The position numbers were made by a program, and so were the translations under genes. The notes beneath the pieces were generated by a model. That model ran no database searches. It worked only from the letters and a program-made list of their open reading frames with translations, and had not been told where the DNA came from. Of a DNA stretch of 64,000 bases, positions 20,648 through 29,857 are shown piece by piece. Within the stretch, counting starts at the first letter, position 1, and each line of letters begins with the position of its first letter. The stretch is taken from positions 1 to 64,000 of the forward strand of contig CANQRV010000003.1 of the NCBI GenBank assembly GCA_947626355.1. Direction: 5' to 3'. This stretch comes from an uncultured Muribaculaceae bacterium (GTDB lineage: Bacteria > Bacteroidota > Bacteroidia > Bacteroidales > Muribaculaceae).

Positions 20648-22591
20648 ATGGGCATCACTCTTCCAATATTGATTCTGGCCATACCTGTCGCCATGTTCCT
20701 CATTCTCGGCATCGGCGGGGTATTCATGTCGCGCAAGACTGCCGGAGTGTTAGGCATTCTCGGAATGGGCACAACCATGACGCTTGCCTACATCGTAGCT
20801 TTCACATATTTTTTCAGCGGTTCGCCTGAATTTATCGTTGAGGGTGTGCGCCAGCAGGTGCAGCTCTTCGACGTCACATGGCTGGCCTTCACCCAGAAGC
20901 TTGTGGTGAACATCGGCTTCATACTCGACCCGATCTCTGCCATGATGCTCGTAGTGATCACCACCATATCTTTCATGGTGCACCTCTACAGCTGGGGCTA
21001 TATGGAGCATGAGCCCGGGTTCCAGAGATATTACGCTTTCCTTTCTCTCTTCTCCTTTTCGATGCTCGGCCTCGTTGTGGCCACCAACATCTTCCAGATG
21101 TATATCTTCTGGGAGCTCGTGGGTGTCTCCTCCTATCTGCTCATCGGCTTCTTCTATAAGCTGCCGTCGGCTGTCTCCGCGTCGAAGAAGGCGTTTATCG
21201 TAACCCGCTTCGCCGACCTGGGCTTCCTCATCGGTATCCTCGTGCTCAGCTACTACAGCGAGTCGTTCAACTTCATCACTCTTACCCACAATCCGGAGAG
21301 CGTGCTCATGTCGACAGGCGGCGCCACATTCATGGGCTGTTCAGCGCTCACATGGGCCATGGTGCTCATCTTCGTCGGCGGTATGGGTAAGTCGGCGATG
21401 ATGCCTCTGCATATCTGGCTTCCCGACGCTATGGAAGGCCCGACGCCTGTGTCGGCCCTCATCCACGCCGCCACCATGGTTGTGGCCGGTGTCTATCTCG
21501 TGGCCAGGATGTTCCCCCTTTACTGCGTTGTCGATGCCTCGCTTACGTTCGTGACATGTGTTGGCGCCATCACGGCGTTCTATGCCGCCGTCGTTGCCTG
21601 CACCCAGCTTGATATCAAACGAGTGCTCGCGTTCTCCACGATATCGCAGATCGCCTTCATGATGGTGAGCCTCGGTGTGGCCTACGACCGTCCCATCGAG
21701 GGTATCCACTACACCGGTCTCGGCTACATGGCAGGTATGTTCCACCTCTTCACCCACGCCATGTTCAAGGCTCTCCTCTTCCTTGGAGCCGGCGCCCTGA
21801 TTCATGCCGTTCACTCCAACAACTACACTAAGATGGGCGGCCTCAGGAAATACATGCCTATCACTCACTTGACATTCCTCATCGGCTGTCTCGCTATAGC
21901 CGGTATCTGGCCCTTCTCCGGCTTCTTCTCGAAAGACGAGATGCTCGCGGCCATGTTTGCCAACCACTGGTTCTGGGGCGCATGGATGACGATGGTGGCT
22001 GGTCTCACGGCATTCTATATGTTCCGTCTCTACTATCTCATCTTCTGGTGGGACGAGAATCCCGAATATGCCGAGCACCGTCCGCACGACGCTCCCTGGC
22101 AGATGTCGGTGCCTTTGATCTTCCTCGCAGCTGTTTCGTGTGTCGCCGGCTTCATCCCCTTCGGTGAGCTCGTGACATGGAACGGCGAACCCTACCACAT
22201 CCACATCGAGGGTGCCGTAGCCGCAACCAGCCTCACGGTGGCTGTGCTTGCAATAGCGCTCGCGACAGTGATGTATAGAAAGAAGAACGAGTGGCCTGCA
22301 AGAGTCAAGAACATGTGGCCCGGCCTCTGGACAGCGGCTTACCACCGCTTCTACTGGGACGAGATCTATATGTTTATCACTCATAAGATCATCTTCGGCG
22401 GCATCTGCCGCTCCATCGCATGGTTTGACCGTCACGTCATCGACGGCGCTATGAACGGAATGGCATGGATTACCCAGAAGACATCCTTCGCCATACGCGG
22501 CATGCAGAGCGGTCAGATTCAGGCTTATGTGCTCTGGTACTTCCTCGGGGCCCTGCTCCTTGCAGCTGTCACCTGGCTGGCTCTGATTTGA
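20648..22591 (+). CDS. nuoL: NADH-quinone oxidoreductase subunit L
   Basis: FWELVGVSSYLLIGF; PLHIWLPDAMEGPTPVSALIHAATMVVAGVYLVAR. Confidence 0.96.
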   Translation: MGITLPILILAIPVAMFLILGIGGVFMSRKTAGVLGILGMGTTMTLAYIVAFTYFFSGSPEFIVEGVRQQVQLFDVTWLAFTQKLVVNIGFILDPISAMMLVVITTISFMVHLYSWGYMEHEPGFQRYYAFLSLFSFSMLGLVVATNIFQMYIFWELVGVSSYLLIGFFYKLPSAVSASKKAFIVTRFADLGFLIGILVLSYYSESFNFITLTHNPESVLMSTGGATFMGCSALTWAMVLIFVGGMGKSAMMPLHIWLPDAMEGPTPVSALIHAATMVVAGVYLVARMFPLYCVVDASLTFVTCVGAITAFYAAVVACTQLDIKRVLAFSTISQIAFMMVSLGVAYDRPIEGIHYTGLGYMAGMFHLFTHAMFKALLFLGAGALIHAVHSNNYTKMGGLRKYMPITHLTFLIGCLAIAGIWPFSGFFSKDEMLAAMFANHWFWGAWMTMVAGLTAFYMFRLYYLIFWWDENPEYAEHRPHDAPWQMSVPLIFLAAVSCVAGFIPFGELVTWNGEPYHIHIEGAVAATSLTVAVLAIALATVMYRKKNEWPARVKNMWPGLWTAAYHRFYWDEIYMFITHKIIFGGICRSIAWFDRHVIDGAMNGMAWITQKTSFAIRGMQSGQIQAYVLWYFLGALLLAAVTWLALI

Positions 22592-22620
22592 ACTTAACCA
22601 CTTTCGCAACTCTAACAATC

Positions 22621-24135
22621 ATGTTTACAAATATATTAATCTGGTTTGTAGTGATTCCTGTCATCATGATGATAGGACTCGGCCTCTGCCGCAATAGCGG
22701 AATGAAGGCGATTCGCGCGGTGATGGTGGTTGGTTCGACTGCCCTTCTCGCACTTGCCATATGGCTTTGCGTACAATTCCTTCAGCTTCGCGCCGCCGGA
22801 GTAGACGACGAGATGCTCTTCACAGGAAGCTGGCTATGGTATGCCCCTCTCAATATCCACCTCGCAGTGGGTGTCGACGGCATCTCGGTGCTTATGCTCA
22901 TGCTAAGCGCAATAATAGTATTCGCGGGGACGTTCGCCTCTTGGAAAATCACCCCGCTTCCCAAGAACTTCTTCCTCTGGTTCTGCCTGCTCTCGACCGG
23001 CGTCTTCGGATTCTTCATCTCGATCGACATGTTCACGATGTTCATGTTCTACGAGGTGGCTCTTATCCCGATGTATCTGCTGATTGGCGTATGGGGCACA
23101 GGACGCAAGGAATACTCGGCAATGAAGCTTACGCTGATGCTGATGGGCGGCTCCGCATTCCTGATGCTCGGTCTGCTCGGCATCTACTGGCACAGCGCTC
23201 CCGAAGGGGGACAGTGTACATGGAACATCCTTGAGATATCCCACAACGCATCGATCGATGCAAGCTGGCAATACATGCTCTTCTGCTTCACCTTCGTAGG
23301 CTTCGGCGTGCTGGGCGCCATGTTCCCCTTCCACACATGGAGCCCCGACGGTCATGCCTGCGCCCCTACGGCGGTGTCGATGCTTCACGCAGGCGTGCTG
23401 ATGAAGCTCGGTGGATACGGCTGTTTCCGCATCGCCATCTTCCTGCTCCCGCAGGCCGCCAATGAGCTGGCGTGGATCTTCATCATACTCACCGGCATCA
23501 GTATCGTCTACGGCGCCTTCTCGGCCTGCGTGCAGACCGACCTCAAATATATCAATGCCTACTCTTCGGTGAGCCACTGCGGCATGGTGCTCTTCGCGAT
23601 CCTGATGCTCAACACCACGGCGATGACCGGCGCCATCCTCCAGATGCTCAGCCACGGTCTGATGACAGCACTCTTCTTCGCATTGATCGGTATGATATAC
23701 GGCCGCACCCACACCCGCGACATCCGCCAGATGGGAGGCCTGATGAAGATCATGCCTTATCTTGGTGTCTGCTATATGATTGCCGGTTTCGCATCGCTCG
23801 GTCTTCCGGGTCTCTCCGGCTTCGTGGCCGAGATGACGATCTTCTTCGGATCGTTCCAGAACGCCGACCTCTTCCATCGTGTCTTCGTGATCTGCGCCAC
23901 AGCGTCGATTGTGATAACTGCGGTCTACATCCTCCGTGTCGTCGGCAAGCTGCTGCTCGGACCGGTGCAGGACAAGCACCACCTCGAGCTCACAGATGCC
24001 ACATGGTGGGAGCGTTTCTCCACAGTGACGCTCATAGTCTGCATTGCCGGTATCGGTTGCTTCCCCAATTGGATCAACGAGACTATCCAGCATAGCTTCG
24101 TTCCGATCATCAATGCCATACAGGCTGCTGTGTAA
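22621..24135 (+). CDS. nuoM: NADH-quinone oxidoreductase subunit M (start at ATG 22621; ORF-track start 22465 overlaps nuoL)
   Basis: MFTNILIWFVVIPVIMMIGLGLC; FMFYEVALIPMYLLIGVWG; PFHTWSPDGHACAPTAVSMLHAGVLMKLGGYG. Confidence 0.95.
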   Translation: MFTNILIWFVVIPVIMMIGLGLCRNSGMKAIRAVMVVGSTALLALAIWLCVQFLQLRAAGVDDEMLFTGSWLWYAPLNIHLAVGVDGISVLMLMLSAIIVFAGTFASWKITPLPKNFFLWFCLLSTGVFGFFISIDMFTMFMFYEVALIPMYLLIGVWGTGRKEYSAMKLTLMLMGGSAFLMLGLLGIYWHSAPEGGQCTWNILEISHNASIDASWQYMLFCFTFVGFGVLGAMFPFHTWSPDGHACAPTAVSMLHAGVLMKLGGYGCFRIAIFLLPQAANELAWIFIILTGISIVYGAFSACVQTDLKYINAYSSVSHCGMVLFAILMLNTTAMTGAILQMLSHGLMTALFFALIGMIYGRTHTRDIRQMGGLMKIMPYLGVCYMIAGFASLGLPGLSGFVAEMTIFFGSFQNADLFHRVFVICATASIVITAVYILRVVGKLLLGPVQDKHHLELTDATWWERFSTVTLIVCIAGIGCFPNWINETIQHSFVPIINAIQAAV

Positions 24136-24170
24136 AGTAAATTGACTAACCTTACAGACATTTCAATAAA

Positions 24171-25649
24171 ATGGACTATTCACAATTCGGTGCGATGATT
24201 CCGGAGCTCATAGTTCTCGGAATATTCCTCGTGGTCTTCTTCGCCGATCTGATAGCCGGCGACAAGAGCCGGAAATGCTTCCTCACCCCGCTCACTACAG
24301 TGCTCTTCGCTTTAGGCACAGTAGCCATCTGGGTCATTCCGGCGAGCGGTGAGACGGTGTTCGGCGGTATGTATGTCAACGACAGCGCAACCAATGCCAT
24401 TAAGGCGATATTAAATATCGGTGTATTCATTGTATTCCTCCAGTCGGCGAAATGGGTGGAGAGCGATGAAGTGGCGATTAGAAAGGGTGAGTTCTACGAG
24501 CTTCTGCTCGTGACGCTCTTCGGCATGTATCTTATGGTGTCGGCCCGCCATTTCCTTCTCTTCATCATCGGCCTTGAGTCCGCTTCGCTTCCGCTCGCCG
24601 CAATGGTGGCTTTCAACAAGAACCATTACGAGAGCCACGAGGCTGCCGTGAAATACATCATGACAGCCGTGTTCTCCTCGGCGATTCTCCTGGTGGGTCT
24701 GAGCTTCGTCTACGCTTTCTCAGGTGGCTCACTCTACTTCCAGGATCTGGCAGTCACTATTCAGACAGGCAGCATGAGCGGACTGCTCATCGTGGCTCTC
24801 GCATTTGTGATCGCCGGTCTCGGCTTCAAGCTCTCGCTCGTGCCCTTCCATCTCTGGACGGCCGATGTATACCAGGGTGCTCCCACAGCCATCACCAGCT
24901 ATCTGTCGGTGATCTCGAAAGGCTCGGCAGCCTTCGCATTCTTCATCATCTTCACACAGTGTTTCGGCAGCGTCTACAGCGACGCATGGGAGTGGATGCT
25001 CTATGCAGTGATCATCGCCACTATCACAGTCGGCAACCTCTTCGCGATACGCCAGAAGAACATGAAGCGGTTCATGGCCTTCTCCTCGATATCGCAGGCC
25101 GGCTACATCATGCTCGGCGCCATGGCGGCCGACACCCTCGGTCTGGCTTCGATGATATTTTATATCTTCGTCTACATCGTCAGCAACCTCGGCGCCTTCG
25201 CCGTGATCTCCACTATCGAGAACCAGACAGGCCGGCTCAGCATGGACGACTACAACGGGCTGCATAAGACCAACCCCTGGCTCAGCTTCGCCATGACGCT
25301 CGCCATGTTCTCTCTCGCCGGAATTCCTCCTTTCGCCGGATTCTTCAGCAAGATCCTCATCTTCACATCCGTCACCGGAACAGGCTCCATGGCCCTCTAC
25401 ATGCTCGTGCTCATAGCGCTGATCAACACGATCATCTCGCTCTATTACTACCTGCTTGTGGTGAAGGCCATCTGGATCAGCCCGGAGGCCCCGAAGGTGG
25501 AGAGCTTCAGGAGCGACTGCGGCTCACGCATCGCGCTCTGGATATGCGTTGCCGGAATCGTATTCTTCGGTCTCGTGCCCTACATCTATCAGTATTGCGT
25601 CTCATCGGTAGAGGCATCCGCCGGATTCCTCTCGATGTTCGGGGTCTGA
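24171..25649 (+). CDS. nuoN: NADH-quinone oxidoreductase subunit N
   Basis: KLSLVPFHLWTADVYQGAPTAITSYLSVISK; AGIPPFAGFFSKILIF. Confidence 0.95.
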   Translation: MDYSQFGAMIPELIVLGIFLVVFFADLIAGDKSRKCFLTPLTTVLFALGTVAIWVIPASGETVFGGMYVNDSATNAIKAILNIGVFIVFLQSAKWVESDEVAIRKGEFYELLLVTLFGMYLMVSARHFLLFIIGLESASLPLAAMVAFNKNHYESHEAAVKYIMTAVFSSAILLVGLSFVYAFSGGSLYFQDLAVTIQTGSMSGLLIVALAFVIAGLGFKLSLVPFHLWTADVYQGAPTAITSYLSVISKGSAAFAFFIIFTQCFGSVYSDAWEWMLYAVIIATITVGNLFAIRQKNMKRFMAFSSISQAGYIMLGAMAADTLGLASMIFYIFVYIVSNLGAFAVISTIENQTGRLSMDDYNGLHKTNPWLSFAMTLAMFSLAGIPPFAGFFSKILIFTSVTGTGSMALYMLVLIALINTIISLYYYLLVVKAIWISPEAPKVESFRSDCGSRIALWICVAGIVFFGLVPYIYQYCVSSVEASAGFLSMFGV

Positions 25650-25694
25650 TGGCTGAAAACGATCTTTAGATGAATATTGAGTTATAAATGTAAT

Positions 25695-25733
25695 GGCAGG
25701 GTGCGCCGCGAGACGCGCCCTGCCTCTTTTTTG
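25695..25733 (+). terminator. Intrinsic terminator after nuoN
   Basis: GGCAGGGTGCG (25695-25705) / CGCGCCCTGCC (25714-25724), one G-U, followed by TCTTTTTTG. Confidence 0.85.
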
Positions 25734-25776
25734 TTTTCTCTGGAAGAGGACAACCACATAAACCTTAAATCTACAA

Positions 25777-27015
25777 ATGGACAATAAAACACCACGTATC
25801 CACTATGGCTACGTGATCCTCATCTGCTGTTGCCTCGTGATGGGAGTCGACGTAGGTCTCTCCATGAGCTGTGCCGGCATCTTCTATCAGCCTGTGAGCA
25901 GCAGTATCGGCGCGTCAACAGGTGAGTTCGGAATGTATATGTCGATCAGTTTCCTGACCTCCACCCTTATGCTCGGAGTGGCAGGGCGGATGCTCGAGCG
26001 CTGGAGCGCCAGGGTCATCATCACGGCTGCCTCGGCGTTGCTTGGCGTCATGATGTCGCTCATGTCGCTGATGACGCAGATCTATCAGTTCTATTTAGCG
26101 GGAGCCCTTATAGGCGTCTCTCTGGCGTTTCTTCTTTATCTCTGTTTCCCCACGCTGATCAACCGGTGGTTCAGCCGCCGGGTGGGCTTGCTCTTCGGCA
26201 TATGCAGCGCTTCCTCAGGCATCGGAGGCATGCTCTTCAATCCATTGGGAGGTTATATACTCACCAGATGGGGCTGGGAGAGGGGTTATCTCGTATTCGG
26301 CCTCATAATCCTCGTAGTGGTGACTCCGCTGCTATGGCTGCTGCTCCGCGACCGTCCGGCCGACAAGGGGCTGAAGCCTGTGGGATATGCAGAAGGAGAG
26401 ACAGCCGCCGCCGACACTTCGGGCATCATATATAAGGATGCCGTCAGGATGCCCTCCTTTTACGTTCTGATGGCGTTTGGCTTCATGATAATGGCTTCAT
26501 CCACCCTTTATCTGTTCCTTCCGAAATACGCGTCGTCGGTGGGATATAACATCGAGGAGGGCGCGCTTGTGGCAGCAGGGGCAATGGCGGGCGTCACGCT
26601 CGGCAAGATTGCGCTGGGGTATATCAACGACCGCAACATATCTCTGGGAGTGGCGATGTCGACACTCACAGGTATACTCGGCCTTGTGATGATGATGACA
26701 ATGTCGGGGAGCCTCGCCGCAGTGATCTTCGGCGCTTTCATGTTCGGCTGGTGCTATGCGGCAGTTACTGTGCAGACGGCAGTGCTTGTGCGCGGCGTCT
26801 TCGGCAACCGCAATTACGCGCAGATATTCTCCGTCATCTCCATGGCGCTTGCAGCAGGAGGCACCGTGGCCTCAGGCGCGTGGGGCTTCATAGTCGACCG
26901 CACCTCCTTCTCGTTCATTTTCATCACCGGATGCGTGATGCTCGGATTCTGTTTCTTCTCGGGCCTCTGGGTCATCGGCAGGGCATCGGCCAATGGCCGT
27001 AGCCACAACAGGTGA
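25777..27015 (+). CDS. MFS transporter (OFA/oxalate-formate antiporter-like)
   Basis: 12-TM protein; YGYVILICCCLVMGVDVGLSMSCAGIFYQPV; RMLERWSARVII; NRWFSRRVGLLFGI. Confidence 0.8.
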   Translation: MDNKTPRIHYGYVILICCCLVMGVDVGLSMSCAGIFYQPVSSSIGASTGEFGMYMSISFLTSTLMLGVAGRMLERWSARVIITAASALLGVMMSLMSLMTQIYQFYLAGALIGVSLAFLLYLCFPTLINRWFSRRVGLLFGICSASSGIGGMLFNPLGGYILTRWGWERGYLVFGLIILVVVTPLLWLLLRDRPADKGLKPVGYAEGETAAADTSGIIYKDAVRMPSFYVLMAFGFMIMASSTLYLFLPKYASSVGYNIEEGALVAAGAMAGVTLGKIALGYINDRNISLGVAMSTLTGILGLVMMMTMSGSLAAVIFGAFMFGWCYAAVTVQTAVLVRGVFGNRNYAQIFSVISMALAAGGTVASGAWGFIVDRTSFSFIFITGCVMLGFCFFSGLWVIGRASANGRSHNR

Positions 27016-27130
27016 TTCATGGCGCCGACAGCAGATAATGAAGGGCGGAATCCTCACGGATGCCGCCCTTCCAACATTATCAAAATTACTATGTTTAAAA
27101 TATATTCGGCGTGATATTTACATAATACAC

Positions 27131-28534
27131 TTATGCCTTGGATGATTTGCGGCCTCCCTTCCGGGGGGTCCTGGCAGGCTTTGCATCGGGGATTTCCGCA
27201 GCCTCTTTTACCGGAGCGTTGACGGAGTCGTCGGCATTGAGTATGTTGTTTCTAAGGTTTTTCACCTCCTTGTTGAGCTGCTCTATCTCCTGGCTCTGGT
27301 TGCGGATGGTGAGAAGCAGCGAGTTGAGCTCCTCGTTGTCGATTGATTCAGGATACTGCTCGTCGACCCTGACGAGGAAGTCGGCCAGCACGTTCATATA
27401 GTTGGTGAAGGCGGCGAAAGGAGAGTCGTAGGGGCTGAAGGCCGCGTGAGAGGCGCCGTCGGCCAGATTCTTCGTGCTCATGTAGTAGAAGTGGTCGGCG
27501 CTCTGGAGATATTCCCAGTCCTGCTTGAGACGGCGGTCGGTGCAGAGGCTGACGCGCTCGGCAGCCCCATAGAGCTTCCGGAGGGCCTCGTTCTGAAGCT
27601 CGTTGCCTTTCCATGCGGAGACGTCGCGGGCCTCATCCATGCACGAGAGGGGGTAGGGCACCGAGAGCTCGCCCACAGGTTTCAGCTTGGCCACGGCCTC
27701 GCTTGGAGTGGTGAACTGTATGCCTTTCTCCCTGGCGAAGCGTGGCAGTGCGCGCATGAAGTCGAAGATGCCTGTGGCTTTCGGCAGGAAGGAGCCGAAT
27801 GTCTCCATCGAGAGGTAGAGGTTGACCACCTGTTCCTCGTTGGGAAGGGAGGCGATCCAGTTGATGTATTTGTCGGCCGTAAGGGGATATTCATCCCATG
27901 CCGTATTGTTGAAATTGCGTGCGATGTCGTCGGCGAGCTTGTCGTTGGTGAGGAGGAGCTTGAGGCTGGGAGCCGAGGCCGATCGGTAGATGTAGTTGGG
28001 CGACTTCCATCCGAGCACATGCTTCGCTCCTTCGGTGAGGGCCGTGCGGAAACCCATGCCTGATGCGAGCAGCGCGATGTCGTCGTCGTAGATCAGCTCG
28101 GTGTTGCAGAGCACTGTCGGATGCTGGCCGAACTGACGGAAGATCATGTCGCTGTGGGTCTTTACCTCACGGGTGAACTCCTCCGGATCCTCGAGGGCGG
28201 AGAGGGAGTGGGAGTAGGTGCCTGCCAGAAACTCGACGTTGCCGGTCTCGGCGAGTTTCTTCAGGAGGTCCACAAACTCCGGCACATACATCTGAAGCTG
28301 CTCGAATGCGGTGCCCGAGATGGATATGGAGCATTTGAACTCGTTGCCGTTTTCCCTGATCATGTCGAGAAGGGTCTCGGCCATGGGTATGTAGCTCTGG
28401 CGGGCTATGCGGGTGACGATTTCGTCGTTGGCAAAATCATCATAGTAGTAATGATCATTGCCGATATCGAAAAACCTGTATCTTTTCAGGCGGTAGGGCT
28501 GGTGGATTTTGAAATAGAAACAAACGGATTTCAT
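27131..28534 (-). CDS. Glycoside hydrolase family 57 (alpha-amylase-like) with basic C-terminal tail
   Basis: MKSVCFYFKIHQPYRLKRYRFFDIG; EFLAGTYSHSLSAL; VLCNTELIYDDDIALLASGMGFRTALTEG. Confidence 0.88.
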   Translation of the reverse strand: MKSVCFYFKIHQPYRLKRYRFFDIGNDHYYYDDFANDEIVTRIARQSYIPMAETLLDMIRENGNEFKCSISISGTAFEQLQMYVPEFVDLLKKLAETGNVEFLAGTYSHSLSALEDPEEFTREVKTHSDMIFRQFGQHPTVLCNTELIYDDDIALLASGMGFRTALTEGAKHVLGWKSPNYIYRSASAPSLKLLLTNDKLADDIARNFNNTAWDEYPLTADKYINWIASLPNEEQVVNLYLSMETFGSFLPKATGIFDFMRALPRFAREKGIQFTTPSEAVAKLKPVGELSVPYPLSCMDEARDVSAWKGNELQNEALRKLYGAAERVSLCTDRRLKQDWEYLQSADHFYYMSTKNLADGASHAAFSPYDSPFAAFTNYMNVLADFLVRVDEQYPESIDNEELNSLLLTIRNQSQEIEQLNKEVKNLRNNILNADDSVNAPVKEAAEIPDAKPARTPRKGGRKSSKA

Positions 28535-28589
28535 GATTCCTGTCTTGTGTGGGTTGTTGATTTGATGCTTGGAGGGGGAGAGGTGGAGG

Positions 28590-29849
28590 TCACTGGCCGG
28601 TGACCTGCCTGTAGATGTCGATCACCTTCTTGCCGGCCTTTTCCCAGGTGATGCCTTTGATTTCCTCAATGCCGTCGTTGCGGAGGGTATTGTAGAGGCC
28701 GGGATTGGAGATGATCGAGTGCATGGCGTCGGCCATGGCGTCAATGTCCCAGTAATCTGTCTTGATCACATTGTTGAGAATCTCGGCGCAACCGCTCTGC
28801 TTGGAGATGATGGAGGGCACTCCCATCTCCATGGCCTCGAGGGGCGAGATGCCGAAAGGCTCCGACACCGACGGCATGACGTAGACGTCGGAATCACGAA
28901 ACATCTGATACACTTCCTTTCCGCGGAGAAAGCCCGTGAAATGGAAGCGGTCGGCGATGTCGCGTTTGGCAGCCAGACGTATCATGTCGGCCTCCATGTC
29001 GCCGCCACCGGCCATCACAAACCTTACGTTCTTGTTTTTCTGGAGCACTTTTGCCGCGGCCTCTACGAAATACTCGGGCCCTTTCTGCATCGTGATGCGT
29101 CCGAGGAATGTGATCACCTTGTCCTTGCTCTCGGTGCGTTTCAGGTTGAGGAGGTCTTCGCCGAGAGGAATCACGGCATTGTGAACGGTTGTCACCTTGG
29201 CGGGATCGATGCCGTATTTCTCGATCACAGTGCGGCGTGTGAGGTCTGACACCGTAATGATGTGGTCGGCATTGTTCATGCCGTCTTTCTCGATGCCGAA
29301 GACCGTGGGGTTGGGCTTGCCGCGCGAGCGGTCGAACTCCGAGGCGTGCACGTGGATCACGAGCGGCTTTCCCGTCACGTTCTTGGCATGGATGCCGGCC
29401 GGATAGGTGAGCCAGTCGTGGGAGTGGATCACGTCAAACGGCACGGTGCGCGCTATGACGCCCGCCACGATCGAGTAGTTGTTGATCTCCTCCAGGATGT
29501 TGTCGGGGTAGCGTCCCGAAAATTCTATGCAGCCGAGGTCGTTGAGCTTCATATAATTGAAGTCGGCGTAGATATGGTCGCGCAGGTCATAGTAGAGCTG
29601 GGGGTCCATCACCTTGCCGATGCGCTGGTTCACGTAGTCCCAGCTCACGTCGCGCCATGCCACCGGCGTATTGCAAGCTCCTATGATATTGGCGAATCCC
29701 TTTTCCTCATCGCCCCAGGGCTTCGGTATCACGAAAGTGATGTCCATGTCGCCGTTGGCGTGCATGCCCTTGGTGAGTCCGTAGCTCGCAGTGCCGAGGC
29801 CGCCGAGAATATGTGGAGGGAATTCCCATCCAAACATTAAAGCCTTCAT
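28590..29849 (-). CDS. Glycosyltransferase family 4 (glycogen synthase-like)
   Basis: MKALMFGWEFPPHILGGLGTASYGL; HSHDWLTYPAG; FLGRITMQKGPEYFVEAA; MPSVSEPFGISPLEAMEMGVPSI. Confidence 0.9.
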   Translation of the reverse strand: MKALMFGWEFPPHILGGLGTASYGLTKGMHANGDMDITFVIPKPWGDEEKGFANIIGACNTPVAWRDVSWDYVNQRIGKVMDPQLYYDLRDHIYADFNYMKLNDLGCIEFSGRYPDNILEEINNYSIVAGVIARTVPFDVIHSHDWLTYPAGIHAKNVTGKPLVIHVHASEFDRSRGKPNPTVFGIEKDGMNNADHIITVSDLTRRTVIEKYGIDPAKVTTVHNAVIPLGEDLLNLKRTESKDKVITFLGRITMQKGPEYFVEAAAKVLQKNKNVRFVMAGGGDMEADMIRLAAKRDIADRFHFTGFLRGKEVYQMFRDSDVYVMPSVSEPFGISPLEAMEMGVPSIISKQSGCAEILNNVIKTDYWDIDAMADAMHSIISNPGLYNTLRNDGIEEIKGITWEKAGKKVIDIYRQVTGQ

Positions 29850-29857
29850 CTCCCTGA

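Noticed and set aside
27040-27072. Terminator after the MFS gene (GAAGGGCGGAATCC / GGATGCCGCCCTTC)
   Set aside because: Good stem but no T-run on the + side; not confident enough to list as a feature.
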